Shown here: positions 7,248 to 16,132 of the stretch, in pieces
How positions within the stretch are numbered: the first letter of the stretch is position 1
Layout of the letters: each line of letters opens with the position of its first letter
DNA from: an uncultured Bacteroidota bacterium
GTDB taxonomy: Bacteria; Bacteroidota; Bacteroidia; Bacteroidales; P3
Length of the DNA: 64,000 nt
Assembly: GCA_902790215.1 (NCBI GenBank)
Contig: CADAQX010000002.1
Span: 1-64,000 of the forward strand
Direction: 5' to 3'
The notes under the pieces: generated by a model
Told to the model about the DNA's origin: nothing
The model's input: only the letters and a program-made list of their open reading frames with translations
The model's database searches: none
Position numbers and translations under genes: made by a program

Positions 7248-8282
7248 ATGAACACTATCGACAAAATAAGAGAGCACCGTGACCTTACGCGCGACGAGCT
7301 GGAGCTGATTCTCACCACCGACAACCGCGATGCTGTGGAGTATCTGCGGCAGTCGGCGCGCGAGGTGGCCGACGGGGTCTATGGCAACAAGATTTTCATG
7401 CGCGGCCTGATAGAGCTGTCCAGCTATTGCCGCAACGACTGCCTCTATTGCGGGCTGCGGCGCAGCAACAGCGAGGCGGTGCGCTACCGGCTGACGGAAG
7501 AGGAAATTTATGAGTGCTGCGCGACGGGCTACAAACTCGGTTTCCGCACCTTCGTGATGCAGGGTGGGGAAGACGGCTGGTTTACCGACGAGCGCATGTG
7601 CCGTATTGTCGCCACCGTGCGGCAGCGTTACCCCGACTGCGCCATCACCCTGTCGCTGGGCGAGCGCAGCCGCGAGAGCTACCAGGCGCTTTATGATGCC
7701 GGCGCCAACCGCTATCTGCTGCGCCACGAAACCGCCGATGCGGAGCATTACGGCAAGCTGCACCCCGCCGAGATGTCGTGGCAGCACCGTATAGACTGCC
7801 TCTATGCTTTGAAGGAGATAGGCTATCAGGTGGGCTGTGGCTTCATGGTGGGGTCGCCCTTCCAGACCATCGACACGCTCTATGCCGACCTGCAGTTCAT
7901 CCGCTCTTTCCAACCCCACATGGTGGGCATAGGCCCCTTTGTCTCCACACACAACACCCCCTTCGAGGGCTATCCCAACGGCAAGGTGGAGACCACCCTG
8001 CGCCTGTTGGCCTTGATACGGTTGCTGCATCCCCGTGTGCTGCTCCCCGCCACCACAGCCCTCGGCACCCTGCACCCGCAAGGGCGTGAACTGGGCTTAC
8101 GGTTTGGCGCCAATGTGGTGATGCCAAACCTGTCGCCGAAGATGCACCGCAAGGACTACGCTATCTACGACAACAAGATATGCACAGGTGAAGAGGCTGC
8201 CGAGTGCCGCGCCTGCACAGAACACCGCATCCGCAAGACGGGCTACGAGACCGTAGTGGACCGCGGCGACTACAAGGAATAA
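7248..8282 (+). CDS. hydE: [FeFe]-hydrogenase H-cluster maturase HydE (radical SAM)
   Basis: 344 aa from the ATG at 7248; the longer frame upstream is hairpin sequence. The radical-SAM CX3CX2C motif is CRNDCLYC (C61, C65, C68), followed by GLRR as in HydE. FRTFVMQGGEDGWF and the GFMVGSPFQT / GPFVSTHNTPF loops are HydE-typical, as is the PNLSPKMHRKDY C-terminal stretch. HydE works with HydF and HydG to build the diiron subcluster of [FeFe]-hydrogenase. HydF, HydG and hydrogenase genes are not in this window, so here it is an isolated maturase gene. It implies anaerobic hydrogen metabolism. Confidence 0.93.
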   Translation: MNTIDKIREHRDLTRDELELILTTDNRDAVEYLRQSAREVADGVYGNKIFMRGLIELSSYCRNDCLYCGLRRSNSEAVRYRLTEEEIYECCATGYKLGFRTFVMQGGEDGWFTDERMCRIVATVRQRYPDCAITLSLGERSRESYQALYDAGANRYLLRHETADAEHYGKLHPAEMSWQHRIDCLYALKEIGYQVGCGFMVGSPFQTIDTLYADLQFIRSFQPHMVGIGPFVSTHNTPFEGYPNGKVETTLRLLALIRLLHPRVLLPATTALGTLHPQGRELGLRFGANVVMPNLSPKMHRKDYAIYDNKICTGEEAAECRACTEHRIRKTGYETVVDRGDYKE

Positions 8283-8324
8283 ATATGTTAATGCGCTAAT
8301 TCGTTAGTGTGTTAATTCGTTAAT

Positions 8325-8530
8325 TTAAACCCAAATAGGTCATTAGACCGACTTTTCAATCAATCTCGTTTTTTTCAGGTCTCTTTATGCCATATCAGCA
8401 TTTCTTTCGGCATCTTGTCCACATCCCTGTCTCGCCGTAGCCCGCTACGCCTTCGGCAGCGATGCGGCCAATCTGCTCGAAACAAATACTAATCTGCGAT
8501 TTGGGTTAAAACCCGAATCGGTCTTTAGGG
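8325..8530 (+). mobile_element. MITE-like element copy 1 (degenerate right end)
   Basis: Starts TTTAAACCCAAATAGGTCAT and is ~90% alike to the reverse complement of 26239-26443 by eye. Shared internal blocks include CTCTTTATGCCATATCAGCA and TCGCCGTAGCCCGCTACGCC. Near its right end ~17 bp present in copy 2 are missing (AATCTG joins CGATTTGGGTTAA). An orphan terminus, AACCCGAATCGGTCTTTAGG, follows at about 8509-8529. It has no coding capacity. Confidence 0.8.
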
Positions 8531-8613
8531 TATTGCTTGATTGTCTGATTGCTTGATTGTCTGAGTGACTGGCGCAGTCAAATTACTCAAGCAATTACAC
8601 ATTCAAGCAATAT
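8530..8613. repeat. Hairpin repeat, CAATCAAGC arms, apex TGACTGGCGCAGTCAAATTA
   Basis: ATTGCTTGATTGTCTGATTG and further iterations pair with TACTCAAGCAATTACACATT and a final CAAGCAATA. The apex itself can fold (GACTG against CAGTC). Confidence 0.8.
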
Positions 8614-8664
8614 CTCAGTGACATACAGTCCTGGTTCTTATCTCTTACCTCTTACTTTGCTTTT

Positions 8665-8908
8665 TGCCGCTTCGCGCGGAAGTTACTTTTTATTCTGTAG
8701 GGGATTACGCTACCTTTCGCCATCCTTCGTCATCGTTCCGAAAGTGTCGCATAATTGTTCCCAACGTTCCTCAGTGAGCCTTCCGGACTCGATGTTGCGT
8801 CGTTCTTTCTTTTATCGTTTTCCGATATGTTTCCCTCATTTTTCCCTTTGTGAAAGGGAAAACGAGTGGAGAACGATCGAATAACGATCGAATAAATGAC
8901 GACGCAAC
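8665..8908 (+). repeat. Long non-coding repeat (~240 bp), copy 1
   Basis: Runs from GCCGCTTCGCGCGGAAGTTA to AATAAATGACGACGCAAC. It matches the reverse complement of 34451-34690 along its length at roughly 80-85% by eye. Conserved blocks include TTCCGAAAGTGTCGCATA, CCCAACGTTC, GTTGCGTCGTTCTTT and a CCCTTTGTGAAAGGG hairpin. The right half is a foldback of GTTGCGTCGTTC against GACGACGCAAC. No ORF is conserved between copies. Confidence 0.85.
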
Positions 8909-9136
8909 AATGACTGATTATAGTTGTTTGAATGTTTGATTGTGTTACTTCGTGACGTTGTTATGGCTCGGCATAGTGAGCAAGCTCCCTCTGCTCTCAC
9001 CCTGTACAACGTTAATGCTTGAGTGGCTGACGCTATCGAAGTGACACAGTCGCATCTTCACTTCGAGACGCTGATTGAGATTTCTATAAGTATCCTTAAT
9101 GCTTTTTTTCGGTGGCGGAATGAGTGGTGGAAGGGA

Positions 9137-11374
9137 TTACTTTTGTTGTTTGAGTTGTTGGATATAGGCCAGCAGTTCTTCCCCTTTTTTGACATTGGGG
9201 TCGAATGCGGAGTGGCTTTTCTCCGCCATTTTCTTGAATATATCCAAACTTTCCTGTGCAGCGGCCTCGGCTGCGGGGATGTCTTTTTCTTCCTTGCTAA
9301 GATATAGGATTGCCGTATTATAGAGCGTCATGGCTACATCGGGCAGGAAGGCATCGGGGTTCTTTTCTGCCAAATCGCGGTGGATTTCCAATGCCTCGGT
9401 GTATTCCTCTTCTGCGGCATGGTAGTTATTGGTGTTGTGGTGGTGGGTGGCCAAGTTGTTCAGCGTCATGGCTACATTGGGCAGGAAGGCATCGGGGTTC
9501 TTTTTTGCCAAGTTGCGGTAGGTTCCCAAAGCCTCGGTGTATTCCTTCTCTGCAGCAGGATAATTGTTGGTGTCACTGTGGAGGTTGGCTAAATTGTTTA
9601 GTGTTGTGGCTACAAATGGTAGGAAGGTATTGGGACTCTTTTCTGTTAATTCGCGGTATATAATTAAGGCTTCGGCGTATTCCTTTCCTGCGGTAAAATA
9701 GTCATTAGTTTCGTAGTGGAGGGTGGCTAAGTTGTTCAGCAAAGTGGCCACATCATGTAAGGCATCTTTTTCTTTATCTGCTATGTCACGGCGAATTTTT
9801 AATGCCTTGGTGTATTCCTTTTCTGCGGCAGTGTAGTTGCAGGTTTTGCGGTGAAGTTCACCCATGTTGTTTAGTGTCATGGTTACATCGTCAATAAATT
9901 GGCTGGGGTGCAGCTCTTCCAATTGTCGGAAAATCTCCAATGCCGCTTTGTATTTGGGTTCGGCTTCGGAGAAATGGTTGAGGTCGTATAAGTTATAGCC
10001 TATATTGTGCAGGGAGTTGGCAATATTTCTTATAGACAGGCTTTTGAGGTCGGCAAAGCGTACGGGGCGTTTCTCCTTGTATGCATTGTAAAGTTCATCA
10101 TAGCGTTTCAGGGCGAAGTCCATGGAGTAGAGTGTGCCTTCTTGAATTTCCTCGGGGTAGAGAATGAAGCGGTAGGCCATGAAGTATTCATAGAAAGACT
10201 TGTGGGGGAAGTGGAACTCATCGCCCGTGCGGGTTAGCATGGAGCGTTGCTTGAATTGTGGCTCTTTGGTTACGGAGGCGATGGTGTCTAATTCCTGATT
10301 GGTAATGGAGAGTTTGTTGTTTCGGTACATATACCCCGCCACATCGGATGTGATGTCCCACCACTGCTGGATTTGTTCCTCGCTGGGGTTGGGATTGATT
10401 TTCTCCAAGTCGCGTTGCAGGGTTTTCTCTATGATGATGTCGTAGAGGTCGAGGGTTGTGTTGATGTCGCGTTTAGATTCAACGATGTCTTTGATATAGG
10501 TCAACACCAATGGCCGGATGGCTATATAGGCGTGTTTGTTTACAATCTCCTCTGCCTTTTTGCGGTCTGCGTTGTCAGAGCGAAACGTGAATACTTGGTC
10601 TAAATATTCTTGTACCTGTTGGTCGTCGAAAGGGGCTAAGAATAGTTCGGTGCATTGCACCCAGCCAGTGCTTGTGAGTATTTTGGTATGGGTGGCAGCG
10701 GATTCAGATTCTTGGTCTGAAAAGAGTTGTGGGCGGCAGGTTATCACCACGCGGGCAAAGCCGTGGAATAAAGCTTGCAGTCCTTCCTGGAATTGTAGGA
10801 ATAGTATGGGGTTTTGTGCCGCGGGTGTTTCATCCAAGGCATCAAGCAGCAGGATGGTGTTTTCTTTGTCGGGGAGGTTGCTTATCGTTTCAAGGGTAGT
10901 ATCCCTGAGGGAGAAGAACTTGATGTTGGGATAGGGGTGTTCTCCCTGTTTGTATTGGGTAACGTAGTCATCGAATAGGTGGACAAGAGCAGCAGTCTTT
11001 CCAGTGCCAGTATCACCGAAGATGATATAGACATCGTTGGGTTCGGTAGATTCCTTGGTAAAGACCTTCTTGATAAAAAAGTCATGCAGGAGTTGTTTGG
11101 AAGTGCCTCCGTTGTGAATAATATAGGGCTGGATATAGATTTTGTTTTCGAGAAGATATTGCCTTTTTAATTCTTCAGGGATTCCAGCGTGGAGTATGAT
11201 TGGGACATTCTGCTCACCTTGTGAAGGTTGTTGCCTCTTTTTGTTTCTGTTGGCTATTATGCTCCAGATTGTCACGGATATTGATATGATAGTGACGATT
11301 ATGCCAATGAATGCAAGTGTGTTTGCGTCTATCCATTGGGTGATATTGCAAATGGTCTGGAGCAGGTTTGTCAT
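9137..11374 (-). CDS. Membrane-anchored NACHT/STAND NTPase with C-terminal TPR repeats
   Basis: 745 aa. A single transmembrane segment at about 19-41 is followed by a basic stretch. The NACHT NTPase core has Walker A GDTGTGKT (120-127), Walker B ILLLDALDE (174-182) with the NACHT-type acidic pair, and a sensor-like VVITCRPQ (209-216). The last ~265 residues are 46-residue kinesin-light-chain-type TPR units (motif LNNLA-LH-T-NY-AAE-EY-EAL), several nearly identical. STAND proteins of this layout act as ligand-sensing switches; some bacterial NACHT proteins are anti-phage, others regulatory. The gene is visibly AT-richer than its neighbours and sits alone between repeat-filled gaps, consistent with horizontal acquisition. 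No effector domain other than the membrane anchor is visible. Defence function is inferred. Confidence 0.8.
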   Translation of the reverse strand: MTNLLQTICNITQWIDANTLAFIGIIVTIISISVTIWSIIANRNKKRQQPSQGEQNVPIILHAGIPEELKRQYLLENKIYIQPYIIHNGGTSKQLLHDFFIKKVFTKESTEPNDVYIIFGDTGTGKTAALVHLFDDYVTQYKQGEHPYPNIKFFSLRDTTLETISNLPDKENTILLLDALDETPAAQNPILFLQFQEGLQALFHGFARVVITCRPQLFSDQESESAATHTKILTSTGWVQCTELFLAPFDDQQVQEYLDQVFTFRSDNADRKKAEEIVNKHAYIAIRPLVLTYIKDIVESKRDINTTLDLYDIIIEKTLQRDLEKINPNPSEEQIQQWWDITSDVAGYMYRNNKLSITNQELDTIASVTKEPQFKQRSMLTRTGDEFHFPHKSFYEYFMAYRFILYPEEIQEGTLYSMDFALKRYDELYNAYKEKRPVRFADLKSLSIRNIANSLHNIGYNLYDLNHFSEAEPKYKAALEIFRQLEELHPSQFIDDVTMTLNNMGELHRKTCNYTAAEKEYTKALKIRRDIADKEKDALHDVATLLNNLATLHYETNDYFTAGKEYAEALIIYRELTEKSPNTFLPFVATTLNNLANLHSDTNNYPAAEKEYTEALGTYRNLAKKNPDAFLPNVAMTLNNLATHHHNTNNYHAAEEEYTEALEIHRDLAEKNPDAFLPDVAMTLYNTAILYLSKEEKDIPAAEAAAQESLDIFKKMAEKSHSAFDPNVKKGEELLAYIQQLKQQK
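9150..9960 (-). repeat. 138-bp tandem repeats encoding TPR units
   Basis: Within the NACHT-TPR gene, about six 46-codon units are arranged head to tail. Two or three central ones share long near-identical DNA (for example CATCGGGGTTCTTTT recurs at about 9353 and 9491). Such arrays can expand or contract by recombination. Confidence 0.75.
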
Positions 11375-11762
11375 GGTGTATATTTGTTTAGTCTTTCTTT
11401 TTTAGAATGTTGTGCGTGTAATAACGTATTGTTTTCCCTTTGCAAATATACAACAATTTTTGAAATGTTAAATAGAGTTTGTGGGTTGTGTGTGGTATTT
11501 TTAGGAAAGTTGGCGAAGGTTGGGGTATGGGAGACAGAAAGTGTTTGTATCTTTGCAGCCGGAAGTTGGGCAGTGAGAGGTGGCTAATTTCCGAGAGTTC
11601 TTTGACTTGTTGTGTTTTTTTGGGGGGGGGGATAGATTTGATAGAGGGGATAGATTTGATAGGGGGGGATTTGATAGGGGTGATGGGTTTGATGGAGGGG
11701 AATAGAGAAGGGGCAGGATGTCGGTTGACATGATGCCCCTTTTGGTGATGGAATAGCTTGGG
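11375..11762. other. 388-bp gap: promoter of the NACHT gene plus GATAGA/poly-G tract
   Basis: A minus-strand TATATTTG box lies at 11443-11450. 11625-11705 holds a run of Gs and degenerate GGGATAGATTTGATAG units, a single arm of the GATAGA class seen as hairpins near 49 kb. No credible gene is seen. Confidence 0.7.
11443..11450 (-). promoter_or_regulatory. Bacteroidota -7 box (TATATTTG) for the NACHT-TPR gene
   Basis: The minus strand reads TATATTTGCAAA, about 70 bp upstream of the start at 11374. It fits TAnnTTTG. Confidence 0.55.
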
Positions 11763-12566
11763 CTATTTGCTGGATTTCTTGCCTTTGACGGATTTGTATT
11801 CGTTGTTGAGGCCTTCGATGATTTCGTCGGTGATGTCCATGGCGGGGTTCATGTACATGGTGGGGCTGTCGTTGAAGGTCTTGCGCATGATGAGGTCGAA
11901 CTGCTGGTTCTCGGCGTTGTATTCGCGGATGAAGGCGAAGACGCGGTTGAGGAGTTCGATGTTGGAGTCCATCTGTTTCTGCATGATTTTCTGGGTCAGC
12001 TCGGCTTCGAGTGTGCTGAGTTTCTCGGAGCGCTGTTTCAGCTCGGCCTCGGTGGCCTGCTGCTGGCTGAGGGTCATGTTTTCGCCGGTCTGCAGATAGG
12101 TCTGGTAGTCTTTCTGGAACTGGGTTATCTGCTGCTGGTAGCTCTTCTCCTGAGCCTCTTTGTATTTGTTGAGCTCTTCCTGCAGGTCGAGGGCATACTT
12201 GTATTTTGCCAGCAGGGTGTCGCTGTCGATATAGGCTATCTTCAGTACACCGTCCTTTGCCACGACGGGAGCGGCGGCGTTGGGGTTGTGCTTGCTCTTG
12301 GTGCCGAAGCCGGTGAAGTGGAAGATGTAGAGCAGGATGAGGCCGAGGAGCAGGATGATGTTGAGTATCATTATCCAGGTGTGGCAGCAGTTTTTCTTGC
12401 TATTGCAGGTGCTATTGTCCACGGCGGGGGTTGGCTGAGGTTCCGGGCTTTCGGGCTGGGGGAGAGGTTCGGGGTTGGCGGGGTGCTGCTCTTGGGCTTC
12501 TTTCATTTCGATGGTGTCGATGGAGTTGTCATCGACGGGTTTGTTGAGGTCTTGATTGATTTCCAT
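11763..12566 (-). CDS. OmpH/Skp-family protein with N-terminal cytosolic tail and membrane anchor
   Basis: 267 aa. An acidic, Pro/Gln-rich N-terminus (1-60) leads to a transmembrane segment (about 65-87: WIMILNIILLLGLILLYIF). The periplasmic part starts KIAYIDSDTLLAKYKYALDL, the characteristic OmpH/Skp beta-strand, and continues as a long Gln/Lys/Glu coiled coil (about 130-225). Skp proteins chaperone outer-membrane proteins; this membrane-tethered form with a cytosolic tail is a variant seen in Bacteroidales. It is downstream of gltX on the same strand with a 102-bp gap holding iterated repeats. Confidence 0.8.
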   Translation of the reverse strand: MEINQDLNKPVDDNSIDTIEMKEAQEQHPANPEPLPQPESPEPQPTPAVDNSTCNSKKNCCHTWIMILNIILLLGLILLYIFHFTGFGTKSKHNPNAAAPVVAKDGVLKIAYIDSDTLLAKYKYALDLQEELNKYKEAQEKSYQQQITQFQKDYQTYLQTGENMTLSQQQATEAELKQRSEKLSTLEAELTQKIMQKQMDSNIELLNRVFAFIREYNAENQQFDLIMRKTFNDSPTMYMNPAMDITDEIIEGLNNEYKSVKGKKSSK

Positions 12567-12584
12567 TGTATTGCTGGTTTTTTT

Positions 12585-12655
12585 GAATTTTCGGAGTATT
12601 CTGAATCTTCTGAATTTTCGGAGTATTCGGAGTATTCTGATTGTTCTGAATCTTT
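12585..12655. repeat. TTCTGAAT/TTCGGAGTA iterated array, one arm
   Basis: Between gltX and the OmpH-like gene. Degenerate 9- to 10-mers (TTTCGGAGTATTCTGAATCT and variants) are repeated about six times with no visible pairing arm. It shares the short-iteration design of the other intergenic repeats but has its own sequence. Confidence 0.7.
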
Positions 12656-12668
12656 TTTCTTTTCTTTT

Positions 12669-14240
12669 TTATTCTTGGGGTTCGCCTATGGTGGCGATGG
12701 CGCGCTGGACGCGGGCGATGGTTTCCTCTTTGCCGATGGTCATGACGAGGGTGAGCATGTCGGGGCCGACGGTGGTGCCTACGACGGCGAGACGCAGGGA
12801 GTTCATGATTTGTCCCATGTTGAGCTCGTTGCCCTTGATGTAGTCTTCGAGGAGTGCCTGATGGATGGCGTCGTATTCAAAGGGTACGGTATTGAGTATT
12901 TCAATTACCTTGGCCATGTGGGTGGTCATGCCGGGTTTCCAGCGTTTGGCGACGGCTTTGGGGTCGTATTCTGTCGGTGCGACGAAGAAGTAGTGCGTCT
13001 GGTCCCATAGTTCGGAGGGGAAGGAGATACGCTCTTTCATCATGCCGCAGACCTTCATTACAAATTGAAAATTGAAAATTGAAAATTGAAAATTGTTAGA
13101 CTCGGTGGCTTCAATTTTGATGCCGTGCTCTTTGAGTTGGGGGAGAAACATCTCGGCGATGCGCTCGTCGGAGCACTTCTGGAGGTATTCGTGGTTGAAC
13201 CATTTGGCTTTCTCGACATTGAACTTGGCACCGCTTTTGCTGATATGCTCGATGCTGAAGAGCTTGATTAGTTCGTCCATGGTCATGAGCTCCTGGTCGT
13301 TGCCGGGATTCCAGCCGAGAAGCGCCAGCATGTTGACCACAGCCTCGGGCAGATAGCCGCGCTCGCGGTAGCCGGAGGAGATTTCGCCGGTCTCGGGGTT
13401 GTGCCAGTCGAGCGGGAAGACGGGGAATCCGAGACGGTCGCCGTCGCGTTTGCTGAGTTTGCCGTTGCCGTCGGGTTTGAGCAGGAGGGGCAGGTGGGCA
13501 AACTGCGGCATGGTGTCTTCCCAGCCAAAGGCGCGGTAGAGCATGACGTGGAGGGGTGCCGAGGGCAGCCATTCCTCGCCACGGATGACATGGGAGACCT
13601 CCATGAGGTGGTCGTCGACGATGTTGGCGAGATGGTAAGTGGGCATGCCGTCGGATTTGAAGAGCACCTTGTCGTCGAGCAGACGGCTGTTCATGGTGAC
13701 GTCGCCACGGATGAGGTCGTGGACGGTGATGTCCATGTCTTCGGGGAATTTGAAGCGGACCACGTAGGGCTCGCCGTTGTCGATTCGGCGCTGCACTTCG
13801 TCGGCAGGAAGGGAGAGGCTGTTCTCCATGGAGAGGCGGGTGGTGCAGTCGTACTGGAAGGTTTTCTTCTGAGCCTCGTATTCTTTGCGCTTGGCATCGA
13901 GAGCCTCGGGACGGTCGAAAGCATAGTATGCCCAGCCGTCGCGCAGCAGCTGGTCGGCATATTGGCGGTAGAGGGGTTTGCGGTCGCTCTGGCGGTAGGG
14001 GCCGTAGTTGCCACCAATGTGGACGCCTTCGTCGAACTTGATGCCCAGCCAGTCGAGGGCTTCGATAATATAGTCCTCGGCGCCGGGGACAAAGCGTGTT
14101 TGGTCGGTGTCCTCGATGCGGAGAATCATGTCACCGCCATTCTGGCGAGCGAAGAGGTAGTTGTATAGGGCTGTGCGCACGCCGCCAATGTGGAGGGGGC
14201 CTGTGGGGCTGGGTGCGAAACGAACACGTACTTTTCTCAT
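12669..14240 (-). CDS. gltX: Glutamyl-tRNA synthetase, with in-frame repeat insertion
   Basis: 523 aa class I synthetase. The HIGH-type motif PLHIGGVR lies at 15-22 and the KMSKS-type KLSKRDG near 261-267. Zinc-lacking, bacterial-type catalytic domain with the C-terminal helical anticodon-binding region. It charges tRNA-Glu (and possibly tRNA-Gln). At residues about 382-393 the sequence [12 protein letters not shown] is encoded by tandem ATTGAAA repeats (plus-strand 13062-13097), the same sequence found in intergenic hairpins. It interrupts an otherwise normal helix between EATES and [12 protein letters not shown]. The gene is 19 bp downstream of the GT2 gene on the same strand. Confidence 0.95.
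   Translation of the reverse strand: MRKVRVRFAPSPTGPLHIGGVRTALYNYLFARQNGGDMILRIEDTDQTRFVPGAEDYIIEALDWLGIKFDEGVHIGGNYGPYRQSDRKPLYRQYADQLLRDGWAYYAFDRPEALDAKRKEYEAQKKTFQYDCTTRLSMENSLSLPADEVQRRIDNGEPYVVRFKFPEDMDITVHDLIRGDVTMNSRLLDDKVLFKSDGMPTYHLANIVDDHLMEVSHVIRGEEWLPSAPLHVMLYRAFGWEDTMPQFAHLPLLLKPDGNGKLSKRDGDRLGFPVFPLDWHNPETGEISSGYRERGYLPEAVVNMLALLGWNPGNDQELMTMDELIKLFSIEHISKSGAKFNVEKAKWFNHEYLQKCSDERIAEMFLPQLKEHGIKIEATESNNFQFSIFNFQFVMKVCGMMKERISFPSELWDQTHYFFVAPTEYDPKAVAKRWKPGMTTHMAKVIEILNTVPFEYDAIHQALLEDYIKGNELNMGQIMNSLRLAVVGTTVGPDMLTLVMTIGKEETIARVQRAIATIGEPQE
13062..13097. repeat. ATTGAAA tandem repeat inside gltX
   Basis: Five units of ATTGAAA in a row within the coding region, length compatible with the frame. 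The unit is identical to intergenic arms such as 6726-6757. Confidence 0.9.
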
Positions 14241-14259
14241 GATGGGTTTGATGTTTGGG

Positions 14260-15270
14260 TTATTTGAATTTTAGGTCGGAATATTTCTTTTTGCCAAGGA
14301 GATAGTAGTCTATGAGCAGGAGGCCTTGGTACATGCCTGACACTCGTGACTGCTGTTTGAGGCCTTGGCGTTTCTTTTTCAGTTGGGGGAGCCATTTGTA
14401 GAAGGCTTTGTGGGCATCGACTACGGCACTGAATTCTTTGGGTTTTCGTTCCATGAGGAATTTGAAGCCGGCCACGTAGTCGAGCACGATGCGAGAACAC
14501 ATGACCCATGCCAGCCGGCGTTTCGGCAGGTTCTTGTAGAGAAGCGCCATGTTGTTGCGGAAGTTGAGGTATGTCTTGCGGGGGTTGGACTTGGGCAGGG
14601 TGCCGCCGCCGACATGGAAGACCGTTGACTGGGGGCAGTATTCCACGCGGTAGCCTGCGTTTTTTGCCCGCCAGCAGAAGTCGATTTCCTCCATGTGGGC
14701 AAAGAAGTCGTCGTCGAGTCCGCCCAGTTGGTGCCACACATCGGCGCGGACAAACATGGCAGCCCCCGAGGCCCAGAATATTTCGCCGGGAGTGTTGTAC
14801 TGGCCGTTGTCTTGCTCCAGCGAAGTGAACATACGGCCACGGCAGAAGGGGTAGCCGTATTTGTCGAGAAATCCGCCTGCGCCACCGGCATACTCGAAGG
14901 TGTCGCGCTGGTCGTACATGAGCAGTTTGGGCTGGCAGATGGCGGTGTCGGGGTGTTGCTGCATCTGTGCAACGACTGGCTCAATCCATCCGGGAGTCAC
15001 CTCCACATCGTCGTTGAGCAGCACATAGTAATCGGCTTTTACCTGCTGCAGCGCCCGGTTGTATCCTCCGGCGAAACCGTAGTTCTTGTCCAGCTCGATA
15101 ATACGGAGTCCGGGGTACTGGGCACGTACAAAATCGAGAGAGTCGTCGGTCGAGCCATTGTCGGCAATAATCACTTCGGCATCGCCCTGTGTGTGGGCGG
15201 TGACAGATGGGAGAAAGCGTTCAAGCATCTTCTTCCCGTTCCAGTTGAGTATTACGACGGCGGTAGTCAT
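14260..15270 (-). CDS. Family 2 glycosyltransferase
   Basis: 336 aa. The GT-A fold starts at the N-terminus ([21 protein letters not shown]) with ADNGSTDDS at 36-44 and a DxD-like LLNDDVEV at 84-91. [19 protein letters not shown] is the acceptor-site motif of rhamnosyl- or GlcNAc-transferase-like GT2 proteins. No membrane segment is evident beyond amphipathic C-terminal helices. It sits between an LpxL-type acyltransferase and gltX on the same strand (16-bp gap upstream), suggesting a role in envelope glycan or LPS assembly. Donor and acceptor are unknown. Confidence 0.88.
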   Translation of the reverse strand: MTTAVVILNWNGKKMLERFLPSVTAHTQGDAEVIIADNGSTDDSLDFVRAQYPGLRIIELDKNYGFAGGYNRALQQVKADYYVLLNDDVEVTPGWIEPVVAQMQQHPDTAICQPKLLMYDQRDTFEYAGGAGGFLDKYGYPFCRGRMFTSLEQDNGQYNTPGEIFWASGAAMFVRADVWHQLGGLDDDFFAHMEEIDFCWRAKNAGYRVEYCPQSTVFHVGGGTLPKSNPRKTYLNFRNNMALLYKNLPKRRLAWVMCSRIVLDYVAGFKFLMERKPKEFSAVVDAHKAFYKWLPQLKKKRQGLKQQSRVSGMYQGLLLIDYYLLGKKKYSDLKFK

Positions 15271-15286
15271 GTATATAGTGGGTTGT

Positions 15287-16129
15287 TTAGTCGGTAATCA
15301 ATGGTTTTAATTCCACGTCTTGCGGGCGGATGCGTTTCCAGCGGCGGTGCGACCACAGCCAGTATTCCGGCTGGGCGTTGATGGTGTCCTGCAGCATTTT
15401 TACGTATCGTGACGTGATGGTGTATTGCGGCACTTCGCCGGGGTTTTCGCACAGGGGGGTGAACGTTACCTCGTAGTAGCCCCGCGACACCTTCTTCACG
15501 GAGTAGTAGATGACAGGCATGTTGTATTTGCGTGCAAAGTACTCGGCTCCGTAGAGGAAAGGGGTCTCCTGGTTCATGAACATGGTCCAGAACGACTTGT
15601 GCTCGTTGCTGGGAGACTGGTCGCTGAGCATCATATAGGCCACGGGCACATGGTGCTGATGGTAGAAATCCATGACCTGCCGCACATTGGTCTGGTCGAC
15701 TATCTCGGTGCCAAAGCGTCCGCGCCGACGGGTAATATAGCTGGCCACAGACTTGTCCTGCAACGGCTTCCCTACGCCCACGCCGTGGTGCATCACTTGG
15801 AAATTCAGCGAGGTGATCATATACTCCCAGTTGTTGTAGTGCGACGACATTAAAACAATGCTCTGGCCTTGCTCATAGTAGCGGTTGACAACCTCCCGGT
15901 TCACAAAGCGATAGTGTTTCATGATGTTTTGCGGTCGGGCATACAGGTTGTGGATGCCCTCGATAAGCAGGTCGCACATGTGTCGGTAGTAGGCCTTTTC
16001 CAGCTCTTTGCGACGGGATTCGCCAAGTTCGGGGTAAGCACGCGACAGGTTGTTGCGCGTTACACTCCGACGGTAGCGCACTACGTAGTATGCAAAAAGG
16101 AACAATATGTCGCTCAGCCAATATCTCAA
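15287..16129 (-). CDS. LpxL/HtrB-family lipid A (lysophospholipid) acyltransferase
   Basis: 280 aa. A hydrophobic N-terminal segment (about 3-17) is followed by the acyltransferase motif SSHYNNWEYM, an H-x4-E with H97 and E102. The conserved MMLSDQSP and the pocket FMNQETPFLYGAEYFARKY are family hallmarks, as is YWLWSHRRWKR near the C-terminus. The enzyme would transfer secondary acyl chains to lipid A precursors at the inner membrane. It is 3 bp downstream of the GWxTD gene and 16 bp upstream of the GT2 gene, so it is very likely in the same operon. Confidence 0.9.
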   Translation of the reverse strand: MRYWLSDILFLFAYYVVRYRRSVTRNNLSRAYPELGESRRKELEKAYYRHMCDLLIEGIHNLYARPQNIMKHYRFVNREVVNRYYEQGQSIVLMSSHYNNWEYMITSLNFQVMHHGVGVGKPLQDKSVASYITRRRGRFGTEIVDQTNVRQVMDFYHQHHVPVAYMMLSDQSPSNEHKSFWTMFMNQETPFLYGAEYFARKYNMPVIYYSVKKVSRGYYEVTFTPLCENPGEVPQYTITSRYVKMLQDTINAQPEYWLWSHRRWKRIRPQDVELKPLITD

Positions 16130-16132
16130 CGC

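Larger units (their letters stand above)
8283..9136. other. 854-bp gene-free stretch packed with repeat elements
   Basis: From left to right it holds AT-rich TTAATTCGTTAA sequence, a MITE-like element (8325-8530), a CAATCAAGC hairpin (8530-8613), a ~240-bp non-coding element (8665-8908) and a degenerate hairpin-like remnant (about 8920-9035). Short open frames here consist of repeat sequence and are not credible genes. Confidence 0.8.

Noticed and set aside
8549..8884. Possible hypothetical protein on the plus strand
   Set aside because: Composed of hairpin and long-repeat sequence, no conserved frame between copies.
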